A stretch of 30,404 nucleotides of DNA. Origin: Prototheca cutis. Its lineage: Eukaryota; Chlorophyta; Trebouxiophyceae; Chlorellales; Chlorellaceae. The position numbers and the translations under genes were made by a program. Shown one piece after another: positions 19,037 through 30,387 of this stretch. Numbering within the stretch: the stretch's first letter is position 1; every line of letters begins with the position of its first letter. The notes below the pieces were generated by a model. It was given only the letters and a program-made list of their open reading frames with translations, was not told the DNA's origin and searched no databases. The stretch covers positions 775,485 to 805,888 of the forward strand of contig BCIH01000008.1 of the NCBI GenBank assembly GCA_002897115.2, written 5' to 3'.

Positions 19037-19319
19037 CCATGTGTGGATGTGCAGCATCCCCTCCCCACCCATGGAACGACAGAAAAGACTGTCAACTACC
19101 CGGGGCTGGTGCCAGCGAGGGACCTGTTGTCAGCCTGATATTTCATTTGTTTGACTCCCATGGAATGGCCCCTGCGAAACTCATCAATCAACGCCACTAG
19201 TTCAGAACGATCACCGGAGTCGATCGTTTCATTGCATGAAGCAGATCTTGAGTCTGCACATTGACAGGACTGGCCAAGACACAGGGGGACCCCCCCCCAA
19301 ATATATCGAGAAAATATCC
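19037..19319. other. Convergent spacer between the SnoaL-like gene and UROD
   Basis: 283 bp holding both 3' UTRs. No structure or gene recognised apart from a short poly-C run near 19290. Confidence 0.5.
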
Positions 19320-20743
19320 CTATGCGTGCACGAGTTTCTTGGACAGATCAAACATGAATCCCACGCTTTCTTCTGGCGTGCCCACCAGCACGCCATGGCC
19401 CAGGTTGAGGATGTGGCCCCTCGGCCCTGCGGCCGCCACGCAGTCGCGAACAGCGGCCTCGATGGCTGCCTCTGGCCCAAACAGCACCGCCGGGTCGACG
19501 TTGCCTTGGACAGGGATGTCAGCACCCAGTCGCGCCCGGGCTTCGGCCATGTCCACGCTCCAGTCCAAGCCCACGACGTCCGCGCCCGTGCCGGGCAGGC
19601 GCTCCAGCATGCCTGCCGCCCCATTGATGTAGAGGCCCAGCGGCACGGTCGGGTGGACCGCCTTGAACGCCTGCACCACACGCCGAATGTACGGCGCGCT
19701 CCACGCCTCCCATTGCTGCCGAGGTGTTGCAGTGGCATTGCTGGGTCAGTGACTTGTGTGGCGGTTGCCGGGGCCTGTGAGGGCCCATGCCGTGCAAGGG
19801 CAGCACCTTTAACAACCCAAGCTTACCTTGGGGGGAAGTTGGCCGCTCCAGGAGTCAAACAGCATGACCATGTCCGCTCCGGCATCGGCTTGGTAGATGG
19901 CGTACTGGGCGATTGCATCCGCCAGGTGATCCAGCAGTGCCTTGAGCACCTCGGGGGCTGTGCAGTTGGAACAGGAGGAGGCTTCTGGTGAGAAAAGAAC
20001 AGAAGAAAACACAGGTCTCGATTCGGTTTGTTGACAATAGCACACATTCTCTTTATGGAAGACCAATCTTTGCTAAGGCAAACAGTATCCCTCCCCCACT
20101 CCATACCGGTGTAGCACATGGTCTTGATGGTGGTAAAGGTCCGGGTGGACTGGCCCTCTACGACATACGTGGCCAGTGTCCACGGGCATCCAACAAAGCC
20201 CAGCACGGCGGCATCGGGTGCCACCTCAGCACGCAGCGTGCGCAGCGCGTCGCCCACAAAGCTCAGTCGAGGCAGGTCTAGCTCGTGCAACTTGGCAGTC
20301 TGTTGCAAGCTCCGTATGGGGTCGGCAATCACGGGGCCCCTGTGGTCCTCTATGTCAAAATCAATGCCCACTGCCGGCAGCGGTGTCAGGATGTCACTGC
20401 ATGGTTTAGTTTTGGGAAGCGGGCATGTGAGGGTGAGTTGGTTCATGTGGTTTTTTGGGGGTGCAAAGAGGGGGGATAAGGTGGCGGCCTCTGTGTGCGT
20501 GCCTGCATTCACCAAAACACACGCAAGACCAGCACATCCATCCAGCGACCAGCAAACCTGAACAGGATTACGCCATCTGGCCGGAATGAATTCCAGGGCT
20601 GCAAGCTGATCTCCACAACGAGGTCCAGTGTCTCGGAGCGCTGGCGAAAGGAAGGGTACTGCTTTGTCAAGTCCCGATATGCCTGCTGGTAACGACCAGC
20701 TTGCCGCATCAACCTACAAGGGAGGGGGGGATGGGGTGGGGGG

Positions 20744-20776
<33 letters not shown>

Positions 20777-20781
20777 GGGGG

Positions 20782-20828
<47 letters not shown>

Positions 20829-21263
20829 GTTCTGACATCTATCATTGCAAATCTTCCTGTTCATGTAATAATAGACAAAAAGGTTTCATGACCCTACACG
20901 GCTGGGATCAAGCCATGTCATGAGCATGTTCTACGACCCGCGATAGGTAGATAGTCTCCAATGTGACCATCATGCACGCACCAACACGGGGTCCTCTCCA
21001 CTGCGTCGCCACGTGCTGCCCGAACCATGAGTGGCACAGTCTCGCCGCTTGGCGAGGCATCTGTGGTTGAAGGGCATGAAAAGCAAACACTGAGCGGGAG
21101 GTGGGTGTTGCGCAACTTGGGGAGCTTTATTTGCCAATAGCGTTTGCTGCGCCCACTCACAGCACGACATCACATTCAACCAACAGACCTGATGCTGATG
21201 ATGGACATGGCCGCTGCATCTGTGGGCGCTTGGACTGCTTGTTAACCTGGGACGGGGTGCCAT
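19320..21263 (-). CDS. UROD: Uroporphyrinogen III decarboxylase
   Basis: Converts uroporphyrinogen III to coproporphyrinogen III in haem and chlorophyll synthesis; in algae normally in the plastid. Exons (minus): 21263-21247, 21089-20982, 20713-20558, 20396-20107, 19957-19827 and 19715-19320, all in phase, 365 residues, the normal family size. Signatures: [31 protein letters not shown] (substrate-binding Arg), [16 protein letters not shown] with [55 protein letters not shown] and [14 protein letters not shown] (conserved His). [20 protein letters not shown] carries Ala where many members have Ser. Exon 1 (17 nt, MAPRP) is the least certain; it was chosen because its donor CCCAG|GTTAAC and phase match the next acceptor, and the first 30 residues are Ser/Thr/Arg-rich like a short plastid transit peptide. 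An alternative acceptor at exon 5 would add nine residues. Confidence 0.94.
20745..20829. repeat. Alternating (GT)n and poly-G tracts in a UROD intron
   Basis: Two (TG)n blocks, each followed by a G run, in the intron between UROD exons 2 and 3. On the UROD sense strand this reads as C runs and CA repeats just upstream of the acceptor, so it may double as the polypyrimidine tract. Such tracts can adopt Z-DNA or G-quadruplex forms, and their length is likely to vary between isolates. Confidence 0.9.
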
Positions 21264-21697
21264 GCCTCGCGGTCCGGCCGGCTGGCTGGGCCGGGCTCAG
21301 TACACTCTCCCGGCTCGCCATCCCCAGTGCATGCATTGCATACAACTAATACATTTACCTATGTGGACCACAATGCAGTCGCTCCGACATGGGTCTGAGG
21401 ATGTGCCGGTGATGCATCTTGTGGGACCCAAGCACGAGTTGCTTGCCTGCGATCCACTGAAACCCCGGACACGTCGGTGCGTGCGTCGCGAACATCACGC
21501 GGTCTCGGGGATATTCCGTCTGTGCGGGCTCGTTCCACGACAAGGCGCTGTTTTTAATGGTCTCAAGTATCATCGGAATATTTGCACCATATTTGGGTTG
21601 GTATCAGACGGCTGCAGTGTGCCTAGAGTCCTGTTCCACTGGTTCGACGAGCGGACCTTCCTGAAGCCTGCCGATTTTTGCCAGTGACAACCGAGCC
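21264..21697. promoter_or_regulatory. Shared upstream region of divergent UROD and CTL genes
   Basis: 434 bp between the proposed UROD ATG (minus) and the CTL ATG (plus). No clear TATA box; regulatory role is inferred from gene layout only. An open minus-strand frame upstream of the UROD ATG (MHALGMASRES) also reaches the same donor but in a phase that does not fit the next exon. Confidence 0.4.
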
Positions 21698-23622
21698 ATG
21701 GGGCGGTCTGAGGAGGCAAGGGAGGAGGTTCCGCTGGTGACGAGTCTCGGACCCTATCAGTTTCAGCGGAGCCCCAAGGATGTGTTCTGGGGCGTGGCCT
21801 TTGCCGTGGCCTATGCGGCCGTCCTGGTCATGGGCGTGTTCGCCTGGCGCAACAGGTGCGCCGGCGGGTAGAGGTGCCTGAGCAAATGTTTCAGAAACAG
21901 ATGGGGGTGGGGTGCTGTTGTATGTGTGTTTGGCGGAGGAAAAGGAGGGCCGACGTGCGGGGCCGTCGGGGTGTTGGGAACCCGGGCGGGGACCTGCCCG
22001 GAAGGCCCTCATCTCTCTTGAGGTTGGCGTGTGCGGGCCCGGGCGCAACAGTTCTCACGGGCACTTTGCGGCCTCCCTCCCGTTGGATGTGCTTCATGTT
22101 CAACAGCATGGTATCTATCCAACCGAAGAACACACCGGCACCCACTGCTCATTGGCCCTGCCGCAGGAACCCCGTGTTTAGCAAGATTGACCAGGGTTAT
22201 CTGGACGACCCCAAGCACTGTCCGCTGACCCCACCCCGGCTGCTACTGGAGAAGCCGCCGGAAGTCCCTGCCTTTGACCTGAGCGATTTCATGGCGCACG
22301 CCGCCACGTGGCTGGCGGTATCCTGCTGCCTGTCGGTGGTGCTGGGCGCGGTCTTTCTCCGTGCTTTCCAGCGCCTGCCCGACGTCATGACTCGGGCGAC
22401 GGTGTACGCGCAGGTCCTCGCCCCTGCACTCGCTGGCGGTGCGATGCTGGGTGCGGGGCAAGGCCTTGCAGCTTTGCTGCCGCTGGCGCTGGCAGGGCTC
22501 ACAGCTTTTGTGTTTTATCTGTGGCGGGACCAGATTGCGCTGGCGGCACGGCTGCTGGGCGTCTCGGCCCACGGCCTGGCGGCCAACCCGCACCTCATCA
22601 CGCTGAGCGTCGTGCTCAGTGTGGCCAGCGTGCTCGCCGCCACGCCCCTGGCTGGAGCATTGGCCTTGCTCGTCCTCAATGGCACCGTCACGCCCAACCC
22701 CGACCGGGATGTCAGCGCTGCGCCGGGCACCTGCGTCGACACCACGGGCCAGACAGTTATCTGCTGCCAATGGCAGGTGGACAGCTGGGTCGCCCCGGCG
22801 GCCGCAGCGGGTCTGCTGGTCCTGCTCTGGGCGCTGCTGCTGGCCAACCAGATCCGGGTCTTCGTCGTGTCGGGTGCCGTGGCGCAGTGGTATTTCGCCC
22901 GCCCCGGCGATGTGGCCGCGACGCAAGGCACCACGCTGCGTGCGCTACGCCACGCGCTGGGTCCGTCGTTTGGCTCGCTGGCCCTGGGCTCACTGGTTCT
23001 GGCGGTGGTGGAGACGCTGCAAAACGCGGCGCAGCGCAACAACGACGAGAACCAGGACGTGCTGTCCTGGATTCTGGCTTGCATTGCCAGCTGCGTTGCG
23101 GCCATCATCGAGTACTTGACGAAATTCGCCACGGTTTTCATGGCCATCACCGGGGACGCTTTCTTCGTCGCGGGACGCCGCGTCACGGATTTGTTGGCCC
23201 GGAACTTCCTCGACGCCTTTGCGAATACCATCTGGTTTACGCCCATGGTCATCCAGCTTGCCGCGCTGGGCCTGTCGGTCGCCTGGGGTGCGGGATCGGG
23301 CGGCACATACTACCTCCTCCACCGCGGCGGGGACCAAGCCGCGCTCGGAGTCAACTCCGCCGTCCTGGGCGTCATCGCGGGCTTTGCCGCGCTGTTTGTC
23401 CTGAATTTCCTCGCGGGTGTGCTGCTTGCAGTGCTGGACGCGGCATTCGTCTGCTGGGCGCTCGACCGCGACGCGCAGACCGTTTCCCACGCCGAGATTG
23501 CCGAGGCCTTTGAGTCCGTGCCGCTCAAGGAGCCCGACGGCGCGGTCGTGCAGCAGCCGGGCGGCGGGATGGCCTATGGTGGACTGCCCACCGATGCGCC
23601 CAGCGCCCAGCGCCTGGCCTAA
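21698..23622 (+). CDS. Choline transporter-like (CTL/SLC44) membrane protein
   Basis: Polytopic membrane protein of the CTL family. Exons 21698-21855 and 22167-23622 join as AACAG|G to give 537 residues. The N-terminal cytosolic stretch (MGRSEEAREEVPLVTSLG) leads to a first membrane helix (FAVAYAAVLVMGVF). A long loop follows (residues about 53-95: NPVFSKIDQGYLDDPKHCPL), then around nine further hydrophobic segments. Family hallmarks are QWYFARP, the long block ALRHALGPSFGSLALGSLVL, a cytosolic segment with AAIIEYLTKFATVFMAI, TGDAFFVAGRRVTDLLARNF and a last helix ending VCWALDRDAQTV. The luminal loop 22690-22790 has CVDTTGQTVICCQWQV cysteines typical of family disulphides. The C-terminus is short, Gly/Pro-rich and hydrophilic. 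Some family members transport choline; in algae the substrate is unproven. Transcribed away from UROD. Confidence 0.92.
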
Positions 23623-24051
23623 TACATGCCGAGTTGTTGTGCTGGTGACTGCATGCTTCATCGTTTGACGAGCCGGTCCTTTTGAACGTGCTGACTGTGG
23701 TTCTCTGGCTGCCGCTGGCGTCGATGAGGCCACAGCTTTGATTGACGGGGAGTCAGCCACCGGACACCCCCTGTCCAAATTCCCCCTTTCTTCTGTACCC
23801 CTGGAGATGATGAATTTTGGGGCCCTTCTTCTAGCAGGACACCCTTGCCCCTTCAGTTGTTTTGCGTGCCCCGCGTGCTGTGACATTTTGCCCTTGTGCC
23901 GCCGTCGCTGTAGTGAGTGAGGTTCAGTGTTGGCTGCGGACGGCAACGGTGCGGCCTCGCCAGCCTCAAGGGTCAGCGAACCACAGCAGGCGCTGCGGTC
24001 CTAGTGGCAGCAACGCCTTTCCAGGTCAATTCCATGCAGATGGAAAACAGA
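23623..24051. other. Convergent spacer between CTL and the WBP2-like gene
   Basis: About 430 bp with both 3' UTRs. No gene recognised. Confidence 0.5.
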
Positions 24052-24818
24052 TCAGAGGAGTGTGTACTGGGGCGGCGCAGAGGGCTTGGCTCGTTCCTCG
24101 GCTTCTGCGGGCTGTGTGAGGAACACACGAGTGGGATCACTCGGGTCCACAAACGCAGTCTGGAGGAAGGCCGGCGGCGCACTGGGCTCCTCTGCAACGC
24201 CCTCGGCCGAGCAGCTCGAACCCTTGGGTTCTGGCGGTGGGGCGGGAGCTGGAACCGGTTCGGTCGCCACAACCGCCGGCTGAGCACCAGAACCCTGGCT
24301 GTACGCCCGCAAGTAGGCATAAAACAGGGGCAGAAAGGTGCCAACACCTCCGGTCTTGAAGTAGACTGTCCATTTCAGCGGTCCAGATGCTGCCTCGTCA
24401 ACAATCTGACACAGGCCTGTGGGTGTGCATGCTTGGGGGGGGGGGGGGGGGGATGTGAAGCACGCGCTCATCAACAAGAACACCTGTGCACCCCAGGATT
24501 CCCGTGTCGTCGACAACGGCCCCCACCTGTGAGATTGTTGCAGCCCAGTATGGGCTGGTGGAAGGCCTGCTGTCGAATGTGCGCTAGGGGGAGGTCATAG
24601 GCTTGGAGCCCCGTGCGCTCATCCACGGAGTCTGCGATGAACGTCATGCGCAGGTTGGTCAGGAACAGCACGCCCCTGCGGTCCCAGCGCGCCGGGCCTC
24701 GGGGCAGGCCCTCCAGCCGGATCTCCACGCCCGGCCTGCAGAGGCCTACCCACTCCCCGGCGTATGGGCCAGGGAACACCCCCTGCGGGGTCTGCAGCAG
24801 TGGAGGGTTGGCAGCCAT
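24052..24818 (-). CDS. WBP2-like GRAM-domain protein with C-terminal PPxY motif
   Basis: Exons 24818-24527 and 24416-24052 join in phase 1 (ACAG|GC) to give 218 residues. The first 125 residues form a GRAM/PH-like domain: GEWVGLCRPGVEIRLEG, RRGVLFLTNLRMTFIADS, LQAYDLPLAHIRQQAFHQPI and LGCNNLTG. After the intron come KWTVYFKTGGVGTFLPLFYA and YLRAYSQG. The rest is a Pro/Ala/Glu-rich tail ending KPSAPPQYTLL, where PPQY is a WW-domain-binding PPxY motif. This matches the WBP2/UPF0664 family. In animals WBP2 links WW proteins such as YAP and Nedd4-type ligases; the algal partner is unknown. The intron contains a 16-base G run (plus strand, about 24437-24452). Confidence 0.9.
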
Positions 24819-25086
24819 TGGCTTGGGATGATATTTATGTATTAGGAAAATTCACAGATGGCCCCAGCGTGCGGGGTATGGCAACAGAGATACGGAAGCG
24901 AGGTCTTCTCCAACGCGGCTTGTCGAGAACTCGCTCCCCGTTGGATCGCTTTCTGCGTCGTGAAGCCAACCCTCGGCCATGCCTTGTGTGCAGTGGGCTG
25001 GGCAGCAGACCATTCGCAGCTGTCGTGGCAGGAAAAATGCGCAAAATCGCGACTTTCCAAATATGTAAAAATAGCCTTGGAAAACC
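24819..25086. promoter_or_regulatory. 268-bp bidirectional promoter region (WBP2-like / ALKBH8)
   Basis: The two start codons lie head to head with only this stretch between them, so both promoters and 5' UTRs must fit here or overlap. AT-rich patches (GATATTTATGTATTAGG near 24830 and CCAAATATGTAAAAATAG near 25060) sit close to each start; function is inferred. Confidence 0.55.
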
Positions 25087-27892
25087 ATGGCCATGTCCGA
25101 TGGCCCGGAGGAGGCGGCGCTCGTCTTCTGCAGGCCACAGCACAAGAGGCCCACGGCCCACCTGCGGCTCAGCGGCTGCGGGCCAGGCCTCGGCATTCCT
25201 CCCGACCAAATTTTCGAGCAACTGCTGCGCCCACTGCAATGCCTGCACCTTGCGCCATGGGAGGGGCGCCAAGCCCACTTGTTTGCCACTTTCCCTGATG
25301 AGCCGGCCGCAACACGCGCCCTGCAAGAGCTCGATGGCAAGCCATTCCTTGGCAGGAACATCAGTGCCAAGTATGCAGAGACCAGAGAGCCCAGGAAGGT
25401 ACTGCAGGATGGCGGTTGGTGAGGTGTGGGGTCCTGCTTGGCGCAGTGCATTGCTTGGGTTACAATCCTCTGGCAGATGGTGGTGGTCGTGGAGTCCTCG
25501 TGCTGCCAGCACAACGATGAGACCACTCTTGCTTGTCGACCTGTGTAAGGCATGCTTGCATCCATGTTTGTGTCTTGGGCTGTATGCGCTTTGATGCCCT
25601 GACAAAATCGAACCGGCTGCGTGTCTCTACGTCGCAGGCACGGCCTGCACCGCTGGTGTCTGCCTGTGTGGCGGCCTCAGACACTCGTGTCCCCGGACTG
25701 GCCCTGATTCCCGATTTTGTGACAGAGGAGGAAGAGACAAGCCTGCTACAGTTCATCGACAGCCAGCCCTGGGAGAGCTTGGCAAGGAGGCGGGTTCAGC
25801 ACTACGGCATGCGCTTTGAATACGCGGTAGGTTGACTGATGCACAGGGAGGGATGGGTGCCGGGCTGCTGCTGGGTTCCGTGCAATTAGCCGGCGGTGAT
25901 GTGACGTAATCTTGTCATTCCTTGCAACAGGCATTGGTGCTGGCACATGGGTGGCTTGGGTTCGGCCAGATGGCCAGTCTCGAGGGAGAACGCGCTGGTC
26001 CCATCTCTCTGCCCACAACACTGCAGACGAGGCACCTGGCAACAGAGATGGCGCAGCAGCCCTTTCCTCCCCCGATCCAGTCGTTTGTCGAGGCACGCCT
26101 CTCAGTCGGCAACCTCCCAGCAACAGATGTGAGTTGCAGCGGGGCAAATGGGTTGCTGTGATCTGGCGGCCCTGGTGCAAGAGTTGTTCCCCCGTCCGAC
26201 ACGCACTCATATTAATGACAAGACGACCCCCACACACACCATCCGGCATCGCCACAACAGGCATTTGATCAGTTGACGGTGAATGAGTATCGAACAGGCG
26301 TGGGGCTGTCGCCTCACGTCGACACGCACTCTGCGTTTGGTGACATCATCTTGTCGCTGTCACTCGGCGGCGCAGCAGTCATGGTGTTTCGAAAACCTGG
26401 CCGTGCTGATGTGGCGCTGGCCCTGCCCAGACGCTCCATACTGGTCCTGGCAGGCGAGGCACGGCATGCCTGGTATGACGTCTGGGCAGGGTGAAAAGGG
26501 GGAATCACAGACTGTGTTGTGCAGAGGCAAACTCAAAACGTGCTGTCCATGGTGGTGGTGCTGAGCAGGCACGCACTTTTAAACTCGCCCCTTACCCCTC
26601 AACGAACAAACAACATTGCCTCGCAGGCAGCACTACATCCCACACCGCAAAGCAGATGTCGTAGAGGGCACGCCTGTGCCCCGGGGACACCGCCGTATCT
26701 CGTTGACTTTTCGGCGCGTGCGGGCCGCCGGGGAGCTTTGCCGGTGCCCATTTCCTGAAGCCTGTGACAGCCAAGGGGCAGGCATCCCACCCACACGGAT
26801 GGCTGCTGGCGCAGCAGTGGCTGCTGCTGGTCGTGTGGGCAATGATGCTGGTAGCAAGGGGGGTGTCACTGTGGGTGAGACTCGAGGAGATGCTCATGCC
26901 ACAACCGACGACAGCACGCCATGCATTCCATGTAGCGCTGGTGCTCTTGAGGATGAGCACGTGAACGACGTCTACAACGCGATCGCACCCCACTTTAGCG
27001 CCACGAGGTGTGTGTGTGTGTGTGTGTGCATGTGTGTGTGATAGGGGGTTGGCAGGGGACAGTCAGCCATGACCTGGCAAGGTCGGTTCTCTCGGCCGCA
27101 TGTCGCTCTACTCCCTGCTACCCTAGCATGATGACCATGGGCTGCCCTTCACGACCTGTTTTATTTTCCCCACAATGCAACATCTCGACTCTGATGCACA
27201 GATTTGCCATCTGGCCGCGGGTCCGTGAGTTCCTGCTGAGCCTGCCACCCCACGCCATCATCGTCGATGTGGGCTGCGGCAACGGCAAGTACTTTGACGT
27301 TCGACCCGACGCGTATGTATTGGGCACCGACCGGTCGCTGGGCCTGTCGGCTGTCGCGGCGGCGCGGCTGGCCCCAGGGTCCGGGGTTCGGGGCACCCCA
27401 TCCGCGCTGCGCGCCGATGTGGCCACGGCCGACGCGGCGGCGCTGCCACTGCGGGCGGGTGCCGCAGACGCGGTGCTGTGCATCGCGGTGCTGCACCACA
27501 TGGGGACACCCGCCCGGCGACTAGCCGTGCTTGAGCAACTGCTACATACGCTCGCGCCGGGCGGACGCGCACTGGTGACGGTATGGGCCACGGCACAGGA
27601 GGGCATGGACCGCAAGCTGGCCCGCTGGCGTCGGCTTCCCGGGTCTGCGCCGAGCGACAACGACTACCTGGTGCCGTGGCACGTGCCCATGCATCGTGTG
27701 GAGGCCGCGGCTGCTGCGGCCCGGCCTCGGGCCGTGCTGGACGACAAGAAGGCCAGCGTCCGGTTTGAGCGCTACTACCACCTGTTCGAGGACGGCGAGC
27801 TGCAGGGCCTGGTGGCCAGGCTGCCAGGCGCGTGCCTTGTCGATGCCTTTTACGACAAGGACAACTGGTGCGTGGTGTTTGAGCGTGTGTGA
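25087..27892 (+). CDS. ALKBH8: ALKBH8: RRM + AlkB hydroxylase + Trm9-type tRNA methyltransferase
   Basis: Bifunctional wobble-uridine enzyme: the methyltransferase makes mcm5U from cm5U in tRNA and the AlkB domain hydroxylates it. Exons 25087-25398, 25638-25826, 25931-26128, 26261-26472, 26627-27007 and 27202-27892 join in phase to 660 residues. The degenerate RRM is residues 20-104 (AHLRLSGCGPGLGIPPDQIF, then RALQELDGKPFLGRNISAKY). AlkB is about 115-330: ALIPDFVTEEEETSLL, QHYGMRFEYA, NEYRTGVGLSPHVDTHSAFG (HxD iron ligands), LPRRSILVLAGEARHAWQHY (third His) and RRISLTFRRVR (2-oxoglutarate Arg), followed by CRCPFPEACDS. The methyltransferase is about 415-660: VNDVYNAIAPHFSATRFAIW, VDVGCGNGKYF (AdoMet motif I), VLGTDRS, AVLHHM, LAPGGRALVTVWA, DYLVPWHVP and RYYHLFEDGELQGL. 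The exon 4 donor TG|GTATGA was chosen because it restores HAWQHYIPHRK. A 60-residue Gly/Ala linker joins the domains. Confidence 0.95.
27008..27040. repeat. (GT)n tract at an ALKBH8 donor site
   Basis: The intron after exon 5 starts directly with a GT dinucleotide run, so several overlapping GT donors exist. Only the first (AG|GTGTGT at 27008) gives AG|A, restoring SATR|FAIW. Confidence 0.8.
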
Positions 27893-29598
27893 GGTGTGTG
27901 TGAGGTGTGGCAGAAGCCAGGTCATTCATTGGGACCTGGGAAGGACATGACAAAAGTAGGCCCGTGTCATGGGACGTGGTGCAGCCTGACAATTGACCTG
28001 GATCCTTGGCAATCCCTTTGATGGACCTCGGTCGAGAACGCTGTGCTCAGTAGTATCTAGGGGAAACCAGCATGTCATGGCTGGGTGGTGGGGCTTCAAG
28101 GCGTGCTAGGGGGTGTTAGATCCGAGAACTACCAGATGCAGCAGTGGCTGCGAAATAGGAAACAGACTTGAAAGTGCGACCGTCGCGGGAAAGGCGTTCG
28201 CAAACCCTGAAGCATCTCGTGCATTTTGACATGCGATACACGCCCTTACAGCTCTAACAGCGTCGAAAGCGCAGGGTCGGCGACAATCGACGTGGGCGCA
28301 GTGAACCTCGGTATTGGTCGGACGGTCCCACAGGGCTGTCAGCTGAAGTATGGCCATCAGCCCTGCAACACGAGGGGTGTACTCCGCGTGCAAATAATTC
28401 CTTTGAATCTAACCTTTCCGAACATGCTGCTAAGCACACATTGCCATTACAACATAATTACTCAGAAATGCACGGGAATTTGTGCCATCGGGTGCTCACG
28501 ACGTTGCGCTTCGTCCTGCGGTGCTTGTCAGGGGCTCCCGGGAATCTCGTGAGGAAGCCACTGCACCGGCACCCAAACGCACGGCCAGGACGACTCGAAA
28601 TTGAAATCGAATCATTGTCTACATTGCTTAACACTCGATAATGGGGCGTGTGAACCTGGATTGAGCCATTCGGGCTGCATGCTCGCTTCACCATACATCG
28701 AGCACAACAGGGACCCTGGTTCGGAGCATTCAGGCAAAGCATGAGAAATCGGAACCGTACACATCCAGCGACAATTCTTTGCTGCTACGTATTGATACAT
28801 TCTATACTCTGATTTGGGTGGCTCCACAGTGATCTGCGGGCGTCGAGCAACAGGCTGAGTCTGCGCTGCCTTCAGGATGCAAGGGAGCACTACCTGACTC
28901 GCCATCCCTGCTTTCGTAAGAATCACGAGATAGCGGCCCCACTTTTGTACCCCATATGACTATAATGCGTACACAGATGTTTTCACAACGTTGACTTCAG
29001 GATCCGCTAACATTTCCATCTTCGCGAACGCATGCAATACAGGGCAGTTGCTCGTGCCTTCTCCCATACTCACCGTTGTGCACGGCCGGCATGCGAAATC
29101 GACCCGCAGAGTCCTGATAACCCTTGCGACAGCTTGAAACGAAACATTGACCTGGTGAAAAAGGTATACGTTAATAATGCGTCATGCATGACTTCCATTC
29201 GGGCCAACTTTGCAATTCTCGGAATCGTCCGGGGGAGCCCCAGCTGACATGAGAGCCGTCGACGGAACGACCGGAAACCTTCTCAAAACTGCCGTCCTTG
29301 AATGCATCCGCTTGTAGGAATCAGGACGTTTCAGGCATGCTGGAGCCATGCGCATCCTGATTGTTAATAATTTGCACTGGAGCGCTGGAACCTTCATTCC
29401 CCCAGAATTTTCCTGTTGGAACGTTTCCCCCTGCAGAGCGCCAACCTTAAACACATCATGAATCAGCCCATCATCACATGAATAAATCGATAGATCGAAT
29501 GGTTCTGTGACCTGTTCCCAAACCTCGAAACCGGTCATCCGGATTCTGGTTGCAGGCGCCGTTGGCCTCCGGCTGCCCCCAGGGTTTGGTTCGCCAGT
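27893..29598. other. 1.7-kb region with no recognised gene
   Basis: The ALKBH8 3' UTR should occupy the first part and the promoter of the secreted-protein gene the last. Between about 28200 and 29500 the sequence is visibly more AT-rich than the rest of the window. Open frames on both strands are short, overlap each other and contain no motif I know. No tRNA-like cloverleaf or repeat array was found by eye. Confidence 0.5.
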
Positions 29599-30387
29599 AT
29601 GGGGACCGCAACCGCACGCGCCATGCTCATGGTGCTGCTGCTTCTCTGTGGCAGTCAAGTTCATGCGAAAGACATCTCAAGGTAAGCCTTGGTAGAGCCT
29701 GTTCTTGGATCTGTGAAGGGTTTCGGTTTCCAATGTGCGCCAGTCCCCGCTGGCAACCTGGGCCGCTCTGCCAGGCTGTTCGATAAACGCCGAAGTTACT
29801 TCAATGACAGTCTGCACGCCCTGATCTGCCTCCTCTCAGTCGAAAACTGCTGGATGCTTCTGGATCCGCGGCTTCCAGTGGTGGAACGGGTTCCGCACTG
29901 ACCGCGGGAATCTCTGCTACGGACAAGTTCACCGGTGCGTGCTCTTGCGTGTGGGACCCCGCGGCCTCGGGAAGATGAGACGGGGGTTGTCTGCTGCGGG
30001 GCGGGGCCTGTTCATCCATCGCGCACTGCGCCTTAACGATATCAAATGGACGGTTGTTTCAGCAGTGCACTGCATGAACAACTGCATGGAGCAAGTACAA
30101 GCCATTGGAAGACTGGGCCAACACCAAAAACCACCCACGTCCCACGACCCCATGCAGGCAGCCAAATCAATGCTCAGGTGGCAGGGGGTACAACGGGTGC
30201 TGGCAGTGTCCAGTTGGGTGCCCAAGCCAGCTCTGGAACTGGCAGTAACAAGGCCGATGCCTCCAGTTCCATCGGTGCCTCTGGGAGCGGCGTTGAGGCC
30301 GGGACTGGGGTCCTGGCCGTCACGACTCCGCGCACCGCGGTTGCTTCCTCCCTCGGCAGTGGCTCGGTGCGTTGGTCCGGGCCTTGA
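29599..30387 (+). CDS. Secreted Gly/Ser/Ala-rich low-complexity protein (probably continues past the window)
   Basis: Exons 29599-29681, 29840-29934 and from 30158 join in phase (TCAAG|T and ACCG|GC). The start gives a clear signal peptide: MGTATARAMLMVLLLLCGSQ, then VHA and a mature start KDIS. The mature chain is low-complexity and rich in Gly, Ser, Ala and Thr (LLDASGSAASSGGTGSALTA, ISATDKFTG, GGTTGAGSVQLGAQ, SSGTGSNKADASSS). No enzyme motif or cysteine is visible in the mature part. A stop at 30385-30387 would give 135 residues, but a good donor, CTCG|GTGCGT at about 30365-30370, precedes it and the residues after it (VRWSGP) break the pattern, so the gene probably splices onward. Likely an extracellular matrix or cell-wall component; that is inference from composition. 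Confidence 0.65.

Noticed and set aside
21157..21345. Alternative UROD first exon (MHALGMASRESVLSPAQ...)
   Set aside because: It reaches the same donor in phase 0, which does not match the phase-2 acceptor of the next exon; the 17-nt exon in the other frame does, although it remains tentative.
22243..23946. Several antisense frames across the CTL gene
   Set aside because: Shadows of a membrane protein with clear plus-strand signatures.
29182..29664. 160-codon minus-strand frame ending before the secreted-protein gene
   Set aside because: Overlaps the signal-peptide exon antisense and has no recognisable motif; weak compared with the spliced plus-strand model.
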